A DNA stretch of 53,504 nucleotides, from positions 4,657 to 58,160 of the forward strand of contig LFSN01000130.1 of assembly GCA_001513125.1 (NCBI GenBank). The letters run 5' to 3'. Source of the stretch: Clostridia bacterium DTU030. Lineage in GTDB: Bacteria > Bacillota > DTU030. The translations under genes and the position numbers were made by a program. Under the pieces are notes generated by a model that saw nothing but the letters and a program-made list of their open reading frames with translations, ran no database searches and was not told the origin of the DNA. Of the stretch, positions 8,036-17,200 are shown in pieces. Numbering within the stretch: the stretch's first letter is position 1; each line of letters opens with the position of its first letter.

Positions 8036-10015
8036 TTAGCCAGTTTCCCCAACCTGCCCGGCCCTTTTCCGGCGCAGGTGCTGCATAAGGGTAATGGCGC
8101 CGAGAACGGCAATGCCGAAGGCGTCGGTAGCAAGCCCTGGTTTTATCAGGGCCAGGGCAGCCACAAAAAGGAGTATCCGCTCATAGATCCGGCAGTAGGT
8201 GAGGAGATAGTTCTCAATGGAAGCGGACAATGCAATTACACCAATACAAGCACTGATAAAGGCAATGATGGCATCGACGGGCGTTGTATTAATCAGGAGC
8301 AGGTCCGGGGACAGAGCAAAGATATAGGGTATCAAAAATCCACCCGAAGCCAACTTGAGGGCAGTTATCCCTGTCTGCATGGCATTGGCGCCGGCAATCC
8401 CCGCTCCGGCATAGGCAGCCAGGGCCACCGGGGGGGTAACGTCGGCAATTATGCCGAAGTACAGGATGAAGAGGTGGGCCGCCATTACCGGCACACCCAA
8501 CTGAGTCAGGGCCGGTGCCGCCATGGTGGCAAGCACAATATATTTTGCCGTCGTGGGCAGACCCATTCCCAGTATTATAGAAGCAATCATAGTAAAGAAG
8601 AGGGTCAGGATCAGCTCACCCCTGGCCAGGGCAATAATCAAAGTGGCCACCTTCAGCCCCAGCCCCGTGAGGGTCACCACACCCACAACGATCCCTGCCG
8701 TGGCACAGGCCATGGCCACGGACACCGAGCCTCTGGCCCCCTCGGCCAGGGCCTGGATCATGTCCCTGGCATACTGCTGAATTTCAATCCGGCTGCTGTT
8801 GCCCAGCAGGTATTGAAGAACAAGATCGACGATACCAATGAGAATCGTACCAACAATCCCCCAGTAGGCAGCCTTTAAAGGGGTAAAGCCCCGCACCAGG
8901 AAATAAATAATAAAAACAACGGGCAAGAGCAGGTACAATTTCACAGCTAGCTCTCGGACTGAGGGCATTGCACTCCGGGGAAGCCCCCTCAGCCCCAGCT
9001 TGCAGGCTTCCAGGTGGACCATGGTCCCTACGGCCAGGTAATAGAGGATGGCCGGAATGGCTGCAGAGATAATAATCTTAACATAGGGAATGCCGGTGAA
9101 CTCGGCCATAATAAAGGCCGCTGCACCCATAACCGGCGGCATGATCTGCCCGCCCGTCGAGGCCGCCGCCTCCACCGCCCCGGCAAAGTGGGGCTTATAG
9201 CCAACCTTTTTCATGAGGGGGATGGTAAAGGCACCGGTGGTCACAGTATTGGCGACGGAACTCCCGGAAATGGAGCCCATCAAACCGCTGGCCACCACCG
9301 CCGCCTTGGCAGGGCCACCCCGCATGTGCCCCGTCAGAGCAAAGGCCAAGTCAATGAAAAACCGTCCCACGCCCGTCTTATCCAGAAAGGCACCGAATAG
9401 GATAAAGAGAAAGACATAGGTCGAGGAAACGGCCAGGGGTGTGCCGAAAATCCCCTCTGTGGTCAGGTAGGTTTGGTAGATTATCCGCTTCAGATCATAT
9501 CCCCTGTGGGCAAGCATTCCCGGCATATAGGGACCAAAATAGGCGTAGAGGAGGAATATTATGGCAACAATCGGCAGTTCCGGGCCAATAGAGCGGCGGG
9601 TGGCCTCCAGGACCAACAGAATGGCTATGAAACCCATAACCAGGTCCATCTGAGTCGGGGCCCCGGCCCGCAACACCAATTGATCGTAATTGGCCAGGAT
9701 ATAGACGCCAATGGATACGCCCAAGATGGCCAGCAGGTAATCATAGATGGGAATCTTGCCCTTGTCCCCCCCCTTGGTCATGGGATAGAGGAGGAAAACC
9801 AGGAGGAAAGCAAAGCTGAGGTGGACTGCCCGCTGCTTCATAGCCTGCAGGATTCCAAACCCAGCCGTATAGAGGTGAAAGGCAGACATGGCCACAGCAA
9901 TGATAAAGATAAGGGTGGCCGCAATCCCAACGGGACTGCGCAGGCGAGAAGTTTCGAGATCATACTTCTGTAAAAGTTCTTCTACCTGCAGTTCTTCCTT
10001 CTTCTCATTAACCAT
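8036..10015 (-). CDS. TRAP transporter fused permease (DctQM, 4TM/12TM type)
   Basis: A 659-residue polytopic membrane protein in which the small (DctQ) and large (DctM) permease subunits are fused. The N-terminal third has four hydrophobic segments after a soluble leader. The rest shows the DctM signatures GAFLDKTGVGRFFIDLAFAL, SGLMGSISGSSVANTVTTGA and ILGMGLPTTAKYIVLA. It uses an ion gradient to import a substrate delivered by the TAXI binding protein encoded upstream. ATG start at 10015 has AGGAGAG and overlaps the DUF1850 stop by 8 nt. Substrate cannot be read from sequence; TAXI systems elsewhere have been linked to organic acids and glutamate-like compounds. Confidence 0.93.
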   Translation of the reverse strand: MVNEKKEELQVEELLQKYDLETSRLRSPVGIAATLIFIIAVAMSAFHLYTAGFGILQAMKQRAVHLSFAFLLVFLLYPMTKGGDKGKIPIYDYLLAILGVSIGVYILANYDQLVLRAGAPTQMDLVMGFIAILLVLEATRRSIGPELPIVAIIFLLYAYFGPYMPGMLAHRGYDLKRIIYQTYLTTEGIFGTPLAVSSTYVFLFILFGAFLDKTGVGRFFIDLAFALTGHMRGGPAKAAVVASGLMGSISGSSVANTVTTGAFTIPLMKKVGYKPHFAGAVEAAASTGGQIMPPVMGAAAFIMAEFTGIPYVKIIISAAIPAILYYLAVGTMVHLEACKLGLRGLPRSAMPSVRELAVKLYLLLPVVFIIYFLVRGFTPLKAAYWGIVGTILIGIVDLVLQYLLGNSSRIEIQQYARDMIQALAEGARGSVSVAMACATAGIVVGVVTLTGLGLKVATLIIALARGELILTLFFTMIASIILGMGLPTTAKYIVLATMAAPALTQLGVPVMAAHLFILYFGIIADVTPPVALAAYAGAGIAGANAMQTGITALKLASGGFLIPYIFALSPDLLLINTTPVDAIIAFISACIGVIALSASIENYLLTYCRIYERILLFVAALALIKPGLATDAFGIAVLGAITLMQHLRRKRAGQVGETG

Positions 10016-10505
10016 TAAAGCCTCTCTCCTTTAGCCACAATTTCAACCGTGTCCCGGAAACAGGCTCAATCCGCACCAGGGTTCCAGAACGGGTCCTGTC
10101 CAGCAGGTTGATTTCCATCCCATCGAAAAGGAGACGCTGCTGGGGAATCTCCTGCACCCGCAGGGTAAAGCTCCCCAGGGGTTCGTCAATATTATCGATC
10201 CAAAAAAAATCGTCCTCACCCATATAAAAGTCATAGGGGGTAGAATAGGGAATACCCACACCGTAGTCGCAAAAGCCCGTCTTTTTCAGGACAAGCCCCA
10301 GCCTGGGATCCACGGCAAAAACCTCCACCACCGGAGACCTGTGGACCGAATGGGTGTAGATAAGGGTAAACTCCTCCCCTTTCTTTACAGGCTGGGCCAC
10401 CAAAATTTTTCCCCCTGCCACCTCATACACCAAAAGATAGGTCACCGGCTGCAATAAATAGATACAACAAAGGAGAAAAGCCAGAAAACAAAGGGACCTT
10501 TTCAC
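10008..10505 (-). CDS. DUF1850 protein of the TAXI-TRAP operon
   Basis: A 165-residue protein with an N-terminal hydrophobic segment (CFLAFLLCCIYLLQPVTYLLV). A DUF1850-type core follows, recognised by FTLIYTHSVHRSPVVEVF and the GSFTLRV stretch. DUF1850 genes regularly occur between TAXI binding proteins and fused TRAP permeases; the role is unknown, perhaps an accessory periplasm-facing factor. The GTG start at 10505 lies only 5 nt after the base of the strong hairpin 10511-10540, and I see no Shine-Dalgarno sequence. Its translation may therefore be low or structure-dependent. Confidence 0.85.
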   Translation of the reverse strand: MKRSLCFLAFLLCCIYLLQPVTYLLVYEVAGGKILVAQPVKKGEEFTLIYTHSVHRSPVVEVFAVDPRLGLVLKKTGFCDYGVGIPYSTPYDFYMGEDDFFWIDNIDEPLGSFTLRVQEIPQQRLLFDGMEINLLDRTRSGTLVRIEPVSGTRLKLWLKERGFNG

Positions 10506-10510
10506 AATTT

Positions 10511-10540
10511 CCGGGCATTGGGGGAAACCCCAATGCCCGG
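10511..10540 (-). other. Perfect intercistronic hairpin between TAXI and DUF1850 genes
   Basis: A 13-bp perfect stem CCGGGCATTGGGG / CCCCAATGCCCGG with a 4-nt loop, in the 42-nt gap after the TAXI gene. There is no T-run after it on the minus strand (AAATTGTG follows). It therefore resembles an mRNA-stabilising or partial-termination element rather than a simple terminator. Confidence 0.85.
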
Positions 10541-10547
10541 CACCCCC

Positions 10548-11546
10548 TTACATTACCTCATCATAGTACCTTTGCACACCCGGGTGAACGGGTAGGGACA
10601 TCCCGTCAAGGGCTGTCTCCAGACTCAGGTCGCCGCCCCGGTCATGGGCTGCCTTCAGGTCATCCAGGTTTTCAAAGAGGGCTTTGGTCATCTTGTAGGC
10701 CAGATCCTCGGGGAGATCCTTGGGTACAACCAGCATGGCCATAACGGCCACAGTCTTGATGTCTTCATCCTGGTTGTTATAGGTTCCCGCAGGGATCACC
10801 ACGTCGGTGTAGTAGGGATACTTGGCCTTAATAGCATCGATCTTATCCTGAGCCACGGGCACCAGCTTCACATTACTGGTTAGAGAAATCTCAGTAATGG
10901 CGCTGGTGGGGAAGCCGGCGGTGATGAAGGCGGCATCGATATGGCCGTCCCGCAGGTTGTCGGCCGCCTCCGCAAAGGAGAGATAGTCTACAGTGATGTC
11001 ATCATAGGTAATGCCATGGGCTTCCAGGATCTGGCGGGCGTTGGCCTCGGTCCCGCTGCCCACGTCGCCGACGGCAATCTTCTTCCCAACCATGTCTTCA
11101 ATGGAATTGATCCCCGATTGGCCATGGGCAACAATCTGAATAGTTTCGGGGTAAACGCAGGCCATACCCATGATTCTTTCCTGCTTGCCCTTATCGCTGT
11201 ACATTTCAATACCTTCGTAGGCATAATAGGAAATGTCGTTCTGAATTAGGGCTAATTGGGCATCCCCATCTTCAATAAGCTGGATGTTGGCAATGGAAGC
11301 ACCGGTAGCTTCGGCGTTGGCATTTACACCTTCAATGTTTTCATTGAAGATCTTGGCCATGGCCCCGCCCAGGGGATAATAGGTTCCACCGGTACCACCA
11401 GTAGCGATGGAGATGAACGCCGTTTCCGTTGCTTGACCCTCGCCTTCTTCTCCTTCAGGAGCTGCAGCGGGGCCGCATCCTACAACCAGGGCACCGACTA
11501 AAACCACTACCAACATAAGAAGGGCAATACGGTTTAACCTTAACAA
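10548..11546 (-). CDS. TAXI-family TRAP transporter solute-binding lipoprotein
   Basis: A 332-residue substrate-binding protein. The signal peptide ends in the lipobox VVGC (Cys near residue 24), followed by a low-complexity acidic linker. The TAXI family core contains ISIATGGTGGTYYPLGGAMA, GASIANIQLI, VGKKIAVGDVGSGTE and AEAADNLRDGHIDAAF. It would be anchored outside the membrane and feed the fused TRAP permease two genes downstream. Start is TTG at 11546, behind AGGGGGTTTAGAGG. A strong hairpin directly after the gene probably lets the binding protein be made in excess over the permease. Confidence 0.94.
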   Translation of the reverse strand: MLRLNRIALLMLVVVLVGALVVGCGPAAAPEGEEGEGQATETAFISIATGGTGGTYYPLGGAMAKIFNENIEGVNANAEATGASIANIQLIEDGDAQLALIQNDISYYAYEGIEMYSDKGKQERIMGMACVYPETIQIVAHGQSGINSIEDMVGKKIAVGDVGSGTEANARQILEAHGITYDDITVDYLSFAEAADNLRDGHIDAAFITAGFPTSAITEISLTSNVKLVPVAQDKIDAIKAKYPYYTDVVIPAGTYNNQDEDIKTVAVMAMLVVPKDLPEDLAYKMTKALFENLDDLKAAHDRGGDLSLETALDGMSLPVHPGVQRYYDEVM

Positions 11547-11985
11547 CCTCTAAACCCCCTTTTCATTTTCCTTTCCTTTTCCTTTCCTCTACCAGCCCCA
11601 CATACTGTTCAGTTCCCATCCTACCCTGCACTATCACCCCCTCTCAAAAATGTATCCTGATCCTGCTCGAAGCCGCCTTGAAGTTATCATTCCTAGTCCA
11701 GTGGTAACGGGACACCCTTGAAGAAATGATAGTTCGGGAAAAACTAAATAGGGAGAATAAACACAAATATTTTGCTCCTTCTTTTCCTTTTCAAATTCAT
11801 AAACTTAGCCGCCCCATTAATAAAGGTTTATTTATAATTAATTTCTCCATAGCCGCCTTTTTTCCTGCCCCTGCATAATTCTATTTGCAAAATTCCTGCT
11901 ATATGCACAATATCTGGAAAGGTCCCCTGCAGCCCCTTCGCCTTCAGGCAGCTTAGCGCAAGGGTAGAGATAGCTTCCCCGGAAC
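11547..11985 (-). other. Gene-free 440-bp interval upstream of the TAXI operon
   Basis: No coding frame I can support. It is AT-richer than its surroundings. It holds a C/T-rich tract near 11565-11600 (CTTTCC-type repeats) and a pair of motifs TATCATT...AATGATA (about 11688-11732), each next to CTTCAAGG on the minus strand, which could be an operator. A weak GC stem (CTTCCCC...GGGGAAAG, 11974-11997) overlaps the dgkA end. I see no convincing sigma-A promoter, although one must exist for the TAXI operon. Confidence 0.5.
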
Positions 11986-12363
11986 CTAAGGGGAAAGGGC
12001 TTGTACAATCTTCAGTAAGGGGGGGCCAAAGAGGAGAATGCCCACGAGGACGGCATTGCAGGCCGTTACCAGCACGGCAGCTGCCGCCACATTTTTGGCC
12101 ACCCGGGCCAGGTGGTTGTACTCCGGGGAAATGAGGTCGACGGTCACTTCAATGGCCGTATTCAGCAGTTCGGCCCCAACAACCAGGGTAATGGTCACAA
12201 GGAGCAGGACAACTTCTCCCCGGGAAAATTTGCCGGCATAGGCAGCAACCAGGGCAGCTGCTGCCATGACCGTGTGGATCCGCAGGTTGCGCTGGGTCAG
12301 CAAGGCGTAGCGGAGGCCCTCCAGGGCATAGGAAAAGCTCCGGAATACCCCCCTTATTCCCAT
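11986..12363 (-). CDS. dgkA: Diacylglycerol/undecaprenol kinase family protein
   Basis: A 125-residue small integral membrane kinase of the DgkA family. In Gram-positive bacteria the substrate is mainly undecaprenol, giving the lipid carrier for wall synthesis. The signature GAELLNTAIEVTVDLISPE carries the catalytic Glu and the metal-binding E-x-x-N-T-A-I-E region. Three hydrophobic helices are visible. The ATG at 12363 overlaps the 3' end of ybeY by 10 nt, the usual Firmicutes arrangement. In Bacillus cdd and era come next; here the TRAP/DUF block intervenes. Confidence 0.94.
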   Translation of the reverse strand: MGIRGVFRSFSYALEGLRYALLTQRNLRIHTVMAAAALVAAYAGKFSRGEVVLLLVTITLVVGAELLNTAIEVTVDLISPEYNHLARVAKNVAAAAVLVTACNAVLVGILLFGPPLLKIVQALSP

Positions 12364-12827
12364 GACTCCCGCTCCAATCCCAACCGGGCAAGGACCATTT
12401 CCTCCCGGACCCGCATTTTTTCCTTCCCTTCTGGGGTGTCATGGTCATAACCCAGGAGATGGTAGAGGCCATGGACAAGCAGATAGGTCAGTTCCCTGGC
12501 CAGGCTGTGGCCGTATTCCTCGGCCTGCTGGACCGCCCTCTCCAGGCTGATGACAATATCGCCCAACAAGTATTCTCCCGTCGGGCTCTCATAGGGGCCG
12601 TCCCCCTCAGACTGGGGAAAGGAGAGGACGTCGGTAGGGCTGTCAACCCCCCTGTAGGCCCTGTTATACTCTCTAATTTCTTCGTCATCGACCAGGGCAA
12701 TCCCCAGCTCTCCTGTCAGAGAATAACCCTCTGTTGTTAAAACCTCCTCGGCAGCCTGTTCCAAAAGCTTTTCCAGCTCCGCCGGCCACTCTACCTTATT
12801 CTGCCTGTTCTGAATCAGAATTTCCAT
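12354..12827 (-). CDS. ybeY: Endoribonuclease YbeY
   Basis: A 157-residue metal-dependent RNase for 16S rRNA maturation and ribosome quality control. The zinc site is LLVHGLYHLLGYDHDTPEGK, matching H-x3-H-x5-H. The central STDVLSFP-type motif reads SPTDVLSFPQSEG. ATG at 12827 follows GGAGAAGGGGAAG. It overlaps pgpH upstream by 32 nt and dgkA downstream, so the three are probably translationally coupled. Confidence 0.96.
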   Translation of the reverse strand: MEILIQNRQNKVEWPAELEKLLEQAAEEVLTTEGYSLTGELGIALVDDEEIREYNRAYRGVDSPTDVLSFPQSEGDGPYESPTGEYLLGDIVISLERAVQQAEEYGHSLARELTYLLVHGLYHLLGYDHDTPEGKEKMRVREEMVLARLGLERESWE

Positions 12828-14943
12828 CTTCCCCTTCTCCCTCCAATACCTTGTCTACCTGATCGGGATATTCGATCCGGTGATGGAAAATCCCTGTCAA
12901 TACCTGGACAAAGGCCTGGGCAATGATATCCAGATCCCGGAAGGTCAGATCACACTCATCCAGCTGCCCGGTGTGGAGGCGCTCCTTAATCAGCTTGTGG
13001 ACCATGCCTTCAATCCGGTTGGGGGTAGGCTTGGCCAGGGAACGGACTGCCGCCTCCACGGTATCAGCCAGCATGACTATGGCCGCTTCCTTGGTTTGGG
13101 GTTTGGGGCCGGGATAGCGGAAATCATCCTCGGCCACCTTCTGATCTTTGGCAGCTTCCTGGGCCCGGTGGTAGAAGAAGCCGGTCAGGCAGGTACCGTG
13201 GTGCTGGGCAATAATATCCCTTATTGCCCGGGGCAGATGATATTTTTGGGCCAACTCCAGCCCATCCTTGACATGGGAAATGATAATTAAAGCGCTGAGG
13301 CTCGGGGAAAGCTTGTCGTGGGGATTCTCCTTCAAGACCTGGTTCTCTATGAAGAAGTAGGGTCGTTTCAGCTTTCCCACATCGTGGTAATAGGCACCGG
13401 CCCGGACGAGAAGGGCATCGGCTCCCACCGCCTCGGCCGCCGCTTCTCCCAAATTGCCCACCAGGATACTGTGGTGATAGGTTCCGGGGGCTTCCAGGAG
13501 GAGCTTTTTCAACAGTGGATGATTGGGGTTGGTTATCTCCAGCAGTTTAATGGCAGTGGTCAGGTTAAAGCTGTTCTCCAGGTAGGGCAACAAGCCGATG
13601 GTTAAGACGGCGGCCAGGACGCCGTTTATTATACCCAGGATGGCTCCCAGGGATACTTCCTGCCAGGAGCGCAGGCCGTAGAGGCCCAGGCCGACAATGG
13701 TTACCATATTGGCTCCGGCCACCAAAAGGCCTGCCCTGGTGAGCTGGGAACGCTGGTTTAAGCGGGAAACGCTAAAGGTCCCCACCAGACCGCCAATTAT
13801 GGCCACCAGAACATAGCTCAACTCTCCTCCCACAATGAGGCCGACGAGGACAGCCATGACTATGGTAAAGAGGATGGCCAGGTGGGTGTTGAGGAGGATA
13901 GCCACCAGCATCGAACCTGCCGCAACGGGAATCATAAAGCCAAAGAGGGGGTTGGGTATGAGGGCCAGGAGCTTGGCCAGGAGCAGGTTGACAATAATAA
14001 TCAAACCAAGCAGGGCCAGCAAGGCATCGTTGTTCCAGATATCCCTCTTGAACAGATACATATAAATCAGGCCCAGGGCCAGCATGGCCAATACCAAAAG
14101 GGCCAGGCCGAAAATTTTCGCCCAGATATTTTCCACCTTCTGCAGCAGTCCCAGGGCCTCCAGCTGATCCAAATGTTCCTGGGTAATCGGTTCTCCTTCC
14201 CTGACTATGGGCAGATCCTGCACTATGGTGCGTATCACCGGTTGGACATTCATCCGGGCCCTGCTGCGCCGCCGTTCCGTCTCCTCTTCGTTAAAGACCA
14301 GGTTGGGCCGGATAACCTGGGTTGTCACAGCGGTCAAGAGTTCTGTTTCACTGTCCGGCAGGGACAGGTTTTCCACCTCGGTCCGCAGCCATTCCCGCTC
14401 TTCGGCCAGCTGATGTTCCCTTATACCCCCCTGCAGGGCAGAGGTTATCAGTTCGAGGGCTGTTTCTTCTAAAAAGTCCAGCCTCATTTCATCGAGGGTG
14501 AGGAGGGTATCCAGGGCGGTATCGGACATAATGAAGGGTAATTCCTCGGCCAGCTGCTCCCTTTTCTCATTTTCCTCCAGGTCCGTCTGGGAACGGATTT
14601 TCCTTATGGTGAGAAAGGACTGCCCCAATTCAGCTAAAACTTCATTGTTGACCACCAGGTCTGGGTCGTAAACAGGTTCCACCAGCCGGGCGGCCGTTTC
14701 CCTGAGTTCCTCTGTTTTTTCTTCGTCAATATAGTCCACGGTCCTGGGAGCCCGGTAATCGGCAGGGCTGGGCATGCCCACCTTGAGCTCCTCGACCTTG
14801 TAAAAATCCATCGCCAGGGTGGCAGTGACAATGAAAAAAACAAAGACGGCCAGGAACCAACGCCGAAGCCGGATGGAAGAAAAAAATCGTCCCGCAGCCG
14901 CTCCTTTCTGCCTCTTTTGCTGTAGGCCAAATAACGGGCTCAA
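12796..14943 (-). CDS. pgpH: Cyclic-di-AMP phosphodiesterase PgpH (7TM-HD protein)
   Basis: A 715-residue protein of the YqfF/PgpH family. It has an N-terminal transmembrane helix and a large extracytoplasmic 7TMR-HD domain (about residues 50-290). A block of membrane helices (about 290-475) is followed by a cytoplasmic HD domain with HHSILVGNLGEAA, AYYHDVGKLKRP and IIAQHHGT. The HD domain hydrolyses c-di-AMP, a messenger in potassium and wall homeostasis. Start is TTG at 14943 with GGGGGT upstream. It lies 46 nt after phoH in the classical phoH-pgpH-ybeY-dgkA order. Confidence 0.95.
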   Translation of the reverse strand: MSPLFGLQQKRQKGAAAGRFFSSIRLRRWFLAVFVFFIVTATLAMDFYKVEELKVGMPSPADYRAPRTVDYIDEEKTEELRETAARLVEPVYDPDLVVNNEVLAELGQSFLTIRKIRSQTDLEENEKREQLAEELPFIMSDTALDTLLTLDEMRLDFLEETALELITSALQGGIREHQLAEEREWLRTEVENLSLPDSETELLTAVTTQVIRPNLVFNEEETERRRSRARMNVQPVIRTIVQDLPIVREGEPITQEHLDQLEALGLLQKVENIWAKIFGLALLVLAMLALGLIYMYLFKRDIWNNDALLALLGLIIIVNLLLAKLLALIPNPLFGFMIPVAAGSMLVAILLNTHLAILFTIVMAVLVGLIVGGELSYVLVAIIGGLVGTFSVSRLNQRSQLTRAGLLVAGANMVTIVGLGLYGLRSWQEVSLGAILGIINGVLAAVLTIGLLPYLENSFNLTTAIKLLEITNPNHPLLKKLLLEAPGTYHHSILVGNLGEAAAEAVGADALLVRAGAYYHDVGKLKRPYFFIENQVLKENPHDKLSPSLSALIIISHVKDGLELAQKYHLPRAIRDIIAQHHGTCLTGFFYHRAQEAAKDQKVAEDDFRYPGPKPQTKEAAIVMLADTVEAAVRSLAKPTPNRIEGMVHKLIKERLHTGQLDECDLTFRDLDIIAQAFVQVLTGIFHHRIEYPDQVDKVLEGEGEDGNSDSEQAE

Positions 14944-14989
14944 TTATACTACCCCCACTGAATTGATACTAGTCCCTGGAAAATGTCCC

Positions 14990-15991
14990 TTATTCAAGGG
15001 GTTCTCCTGTTTGCCCTTCTGCCTCCTCCCGCCTTTTCTCATAATCCTCATAAGCCTTGATCACCCTCTGGACCAGGGCATGGCGGACAACGTCCCTTTT
15101 GGTCAGATAAACAAAAGATATCCCCGGGATATCCTTTAAGATAACCTGCACCTCTTCCAAGCCGGAAAACTGGCCCCGGGGAAGGTCTATCTGGGTAATA
15201 TCCCCGGTAACAACGGCCTTGGAACCAAAACCCAGGCGGGTGAGGAACATTTTCATTTGTTCCGGAGTGGTATTCTGGGCCTCATCCAGGAGGATGAAGG
15301 AGTCATCCAGGGTCCTGCCCCGCATATAGGCCAGGGGAGCCACTTCGATAATGCCCTTTTCCAGGTATTTCCGGAAGGTGTCGATGCCTAAAATATCATA
15401 CAGGGCATCATAAAGGGGGCGCAGGTAAGGATCTACCTTATCCTGCAGATCCCCCGGGAGAAAGCCCAGTTTTTCCCCGGCCTCGACGGCTGGGCGGGTC
15501 AGGATAATCCGGTTCACTTCCTTGTCCTTCAAGGCCTGGACAGCCATGGCCATGGCCAGGTAGGTCTTCCCGGTCCCTGCCGGACCGATGCCAAAGACAA
15601 TATCATCCCGGCGCATGGCATCCACATAGGCCTTCTGGCCCTTGGTTTTCGGCTTAATCTCCTTACCCCTGTTTGTTACGATGATAATATCATCGAATAA
15701 TACCCCCAATTGGAGTTTCTCTTCCCCCTTGATCATCTGGATTGTATAACGGACATCCTGGAGGGTAATGGTATTTCCCTGCTGTATCACCTCAAGGAGC
15801 TGCCGCAGTACCCCCTGGGCCTTGTCCACATCTTCTGCATTGCCATAGATGGTCAGCTCCGTTCCCCGAGGCAAAATCTGGACCGGGAAAGCCCTCTCCA
15901 GTAACTTCAGGTGCTCGTCAAATTTGCCAAAGAGGGCCAGTGCCTCGTCATTGTCCTGTACCACCAGTCTGGCTTTCGCCTCTTGTCTCAA
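14990..15991 (-). CDS. phoH: PhoH-like ATPase
   Basis: An ATPase of the PhoH/YbeZ family, functionally linked to YbeY and RNA metabolism. It has an N-terminal KH-like region, a Walker A motif GIGPAGTGKT, a Walker B region ILLDEAQNTTPEQMK and the sensor-like VVTGDITQIDLPRG. I prefer the TTG at 15991 (333 aa, LRQEAKARLVV), preceded by AAAGGAG at 8 nt; the frame is open upstream to 16066 but that extension overlaps yqfD. The chosen start overlaps the yqfD 3' end by 44 nt, suggesting coupling. Confidence 0.94.
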   Translation of the reverse strand: MRQEAKARLVVQDNDEALALFGKFDEHLKLLERAFPVQILPRGTELTIYGNAEDVDKAQGVLRQLLEVIQQGNTITLQDVRYTIQMIKGEEKLQLGVLFDDIIIVTNRGKEIKPKTKGQKAYVDAMRRDDIVFGIGPAGTGKTYLAMAMAVQALKDKEVNRIILTRPAVEAGEKLGFLPGDLQDKVDPYLRPLYDALYDILGIDTFRKYLEKGIIEVAPLAYMRGRTLDDSFILLDEAQNTTPEQMKMFLTRLGFGSKAVVTGDITQIDLPRGQFSGLEEVQVILKDIPGISFVYLTKRDVVRHALVQRVIKAYEDYEKRREEAEGQTGEPLE

Positions 15992-17189
15992 ACTGTTGTC
16001 TCCTTTCTCCTTCCAATGCTTCTGGTATATAACCCCGGGGTTCAGCAATATTCTCCAAAACCTCACAGGTCACCTTTACCAGGACCTTCCCTATATCCCC
16101 CTGGGGTATTCGTTTCACTTCCTCCCGCAAAATCCGGGCTTCCGGGGAAAGACGGCCCTTAATCTTTGCCAGGGCCGCCATCCTGGCCCGTTCTTCAGCT
16201 TCGGAAAGGGAGAGGCGGTGCACCCCTTCTTCCACTTCATAATATGTGACTATTATTGCTTCGACAGGGAGGGCGAGAATCCTCCAGGGCAGGAACCTTT
16301 TAATTTCTGCCTCCTCCTGGTAGTGCTGGAAGGGGACCTCCCCTGCCCCCGGCAGGAAAATTTCCCTCTCTCCCACCCGGAAGGAAATGACCCGGTGGCT
16401 CCGTCCCGTCCGGATGTATTCAACCTCCTCCCGCAGGCACTCACCATAGGCCTCAGGCCAGATCAGGGCCCAAACCATGCCCTGGGCGGCAATGGGCCGT
16501 CCCCCCAGGCTGCCGCGAATCAGGATTTCCCCCCGCTGCACTGTATCACCCACCTTTACCAGGGGTTCACCTGCCAGGAGGGCAATATCCTGGATGACTC
16601 CTTCCTCCCTGGCCACCAGGTGGCAGGGCATCCCCACCAGGGATTGGAGCTGCTTGGGCACAGCATCGATAATCAGCACCGTTCCCTGAATATCCACATG
16701 GACCCAGGCCAGCTCGGGATTGTGGAGAATGATCTGCCGGGCAAGGCTGTCAGGATCAATATTCCCCTTCCAGCTCCCCGGCCTGATACCTTCCTTTTCC
16801 ACCTCAGCCCTTATTTTTGCCGCCTGATCCGGCTCCACTATTCCGACAAGCTCTATGGACCAGATGAAGGAGCCCAGGAGATAGAGGGAAAGGAAAAAGA
16901 GCAGAGTCCCCGCAAGGAGGACCTGCCTGCCCCGCAGGCGCCGCCAGTAAAAGGGAAGGCCCTTTTTTTGCAGAATCCTCACCCGGCAGCGGGAAGAACG
17001 GGCAAGGGGGCGCAGGAGGCAAAAATTGCTGGCCCCAAGGCAGACCACCAGGCCCCCTTCCTCCCGCCGGATGCCCCACAAATAGATACCCCTGCTTATG
17101 CAGAGGTTGACAAATTTCTCCAGGGCAAGCCCCTCCACCCGCAGGTAGAGATAGCCGGTCAGGTAATACCACAGGTGCAGGACAAGCAC
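15948..17189 (-). CDS. yqfD: Sporulation protein YqfD
   Basis: A 413-residue protein of the YqfD family, needed for efficient sporulation in Bacillus and expressed in the mother cell. The N-terminal ~70 residues carry the conserved GYLYLRVEGLALEKFVNLCISRGIYLW-type pattern. A transmembrane segment (VLLAGTLLFFLSLYLLGSFIW) near residues 90-110 and a long extracytoplasmic part follow. That part includes VHVDIQGTVLIIDAVPK and GEPLVKVGDTVQRGEILIRG. GTG start at 17189 follows GGAGGTGGGGAT. It lies 11 nt after yqfC. Confidence 0.93.
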   Translation of the reverse strand: MLVLHLWYYLTGYLYLRVEGLALEKFVNLCISRGIYLWGIRREEGGLVVCLGASNFCLLRPLARSSRCRVRILQKKGLPFYWRRLRGRQVLLAGTLLFFLSLYLLGSFIWSIELVGIVEPDQAAKIRAEVEKEGIRPGSWKGNIDPDSLARQIILHNPELAWVHVDIQGTVLIIDAVPKQLQSLVGMPCHLVAREEGVIQDIALLAGEPLVKVGDTVQRGEILIRGSLGGRPIAAQGMVWALIWPEAYGECLREEVEYIRTGRSHRVISFRVGEREIFLPGAGEVPFQHYQEEAEIKRFLPWRILALPVEAIIVTYYEVEEGVHRLSLSEAEERARMAALAKIKGRLSPEARILREEVKRIPQGDIGKVLVKVTCEVLENIAEPRGYIPEALEGERRQQFETRGESQTGGTGQ

Positions 17190-17200
17190 ATCCCCACCTC

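Noticed and set aside
11565-11600. C/T-rich CTTTCC repeats as a microsatellite or CRISPR-like element
   Set aside because: Too short and irregular; it is the complement of a purine-rich leader next to a ribosome-binding site. No CRISPR array is seen anywhere in the window.
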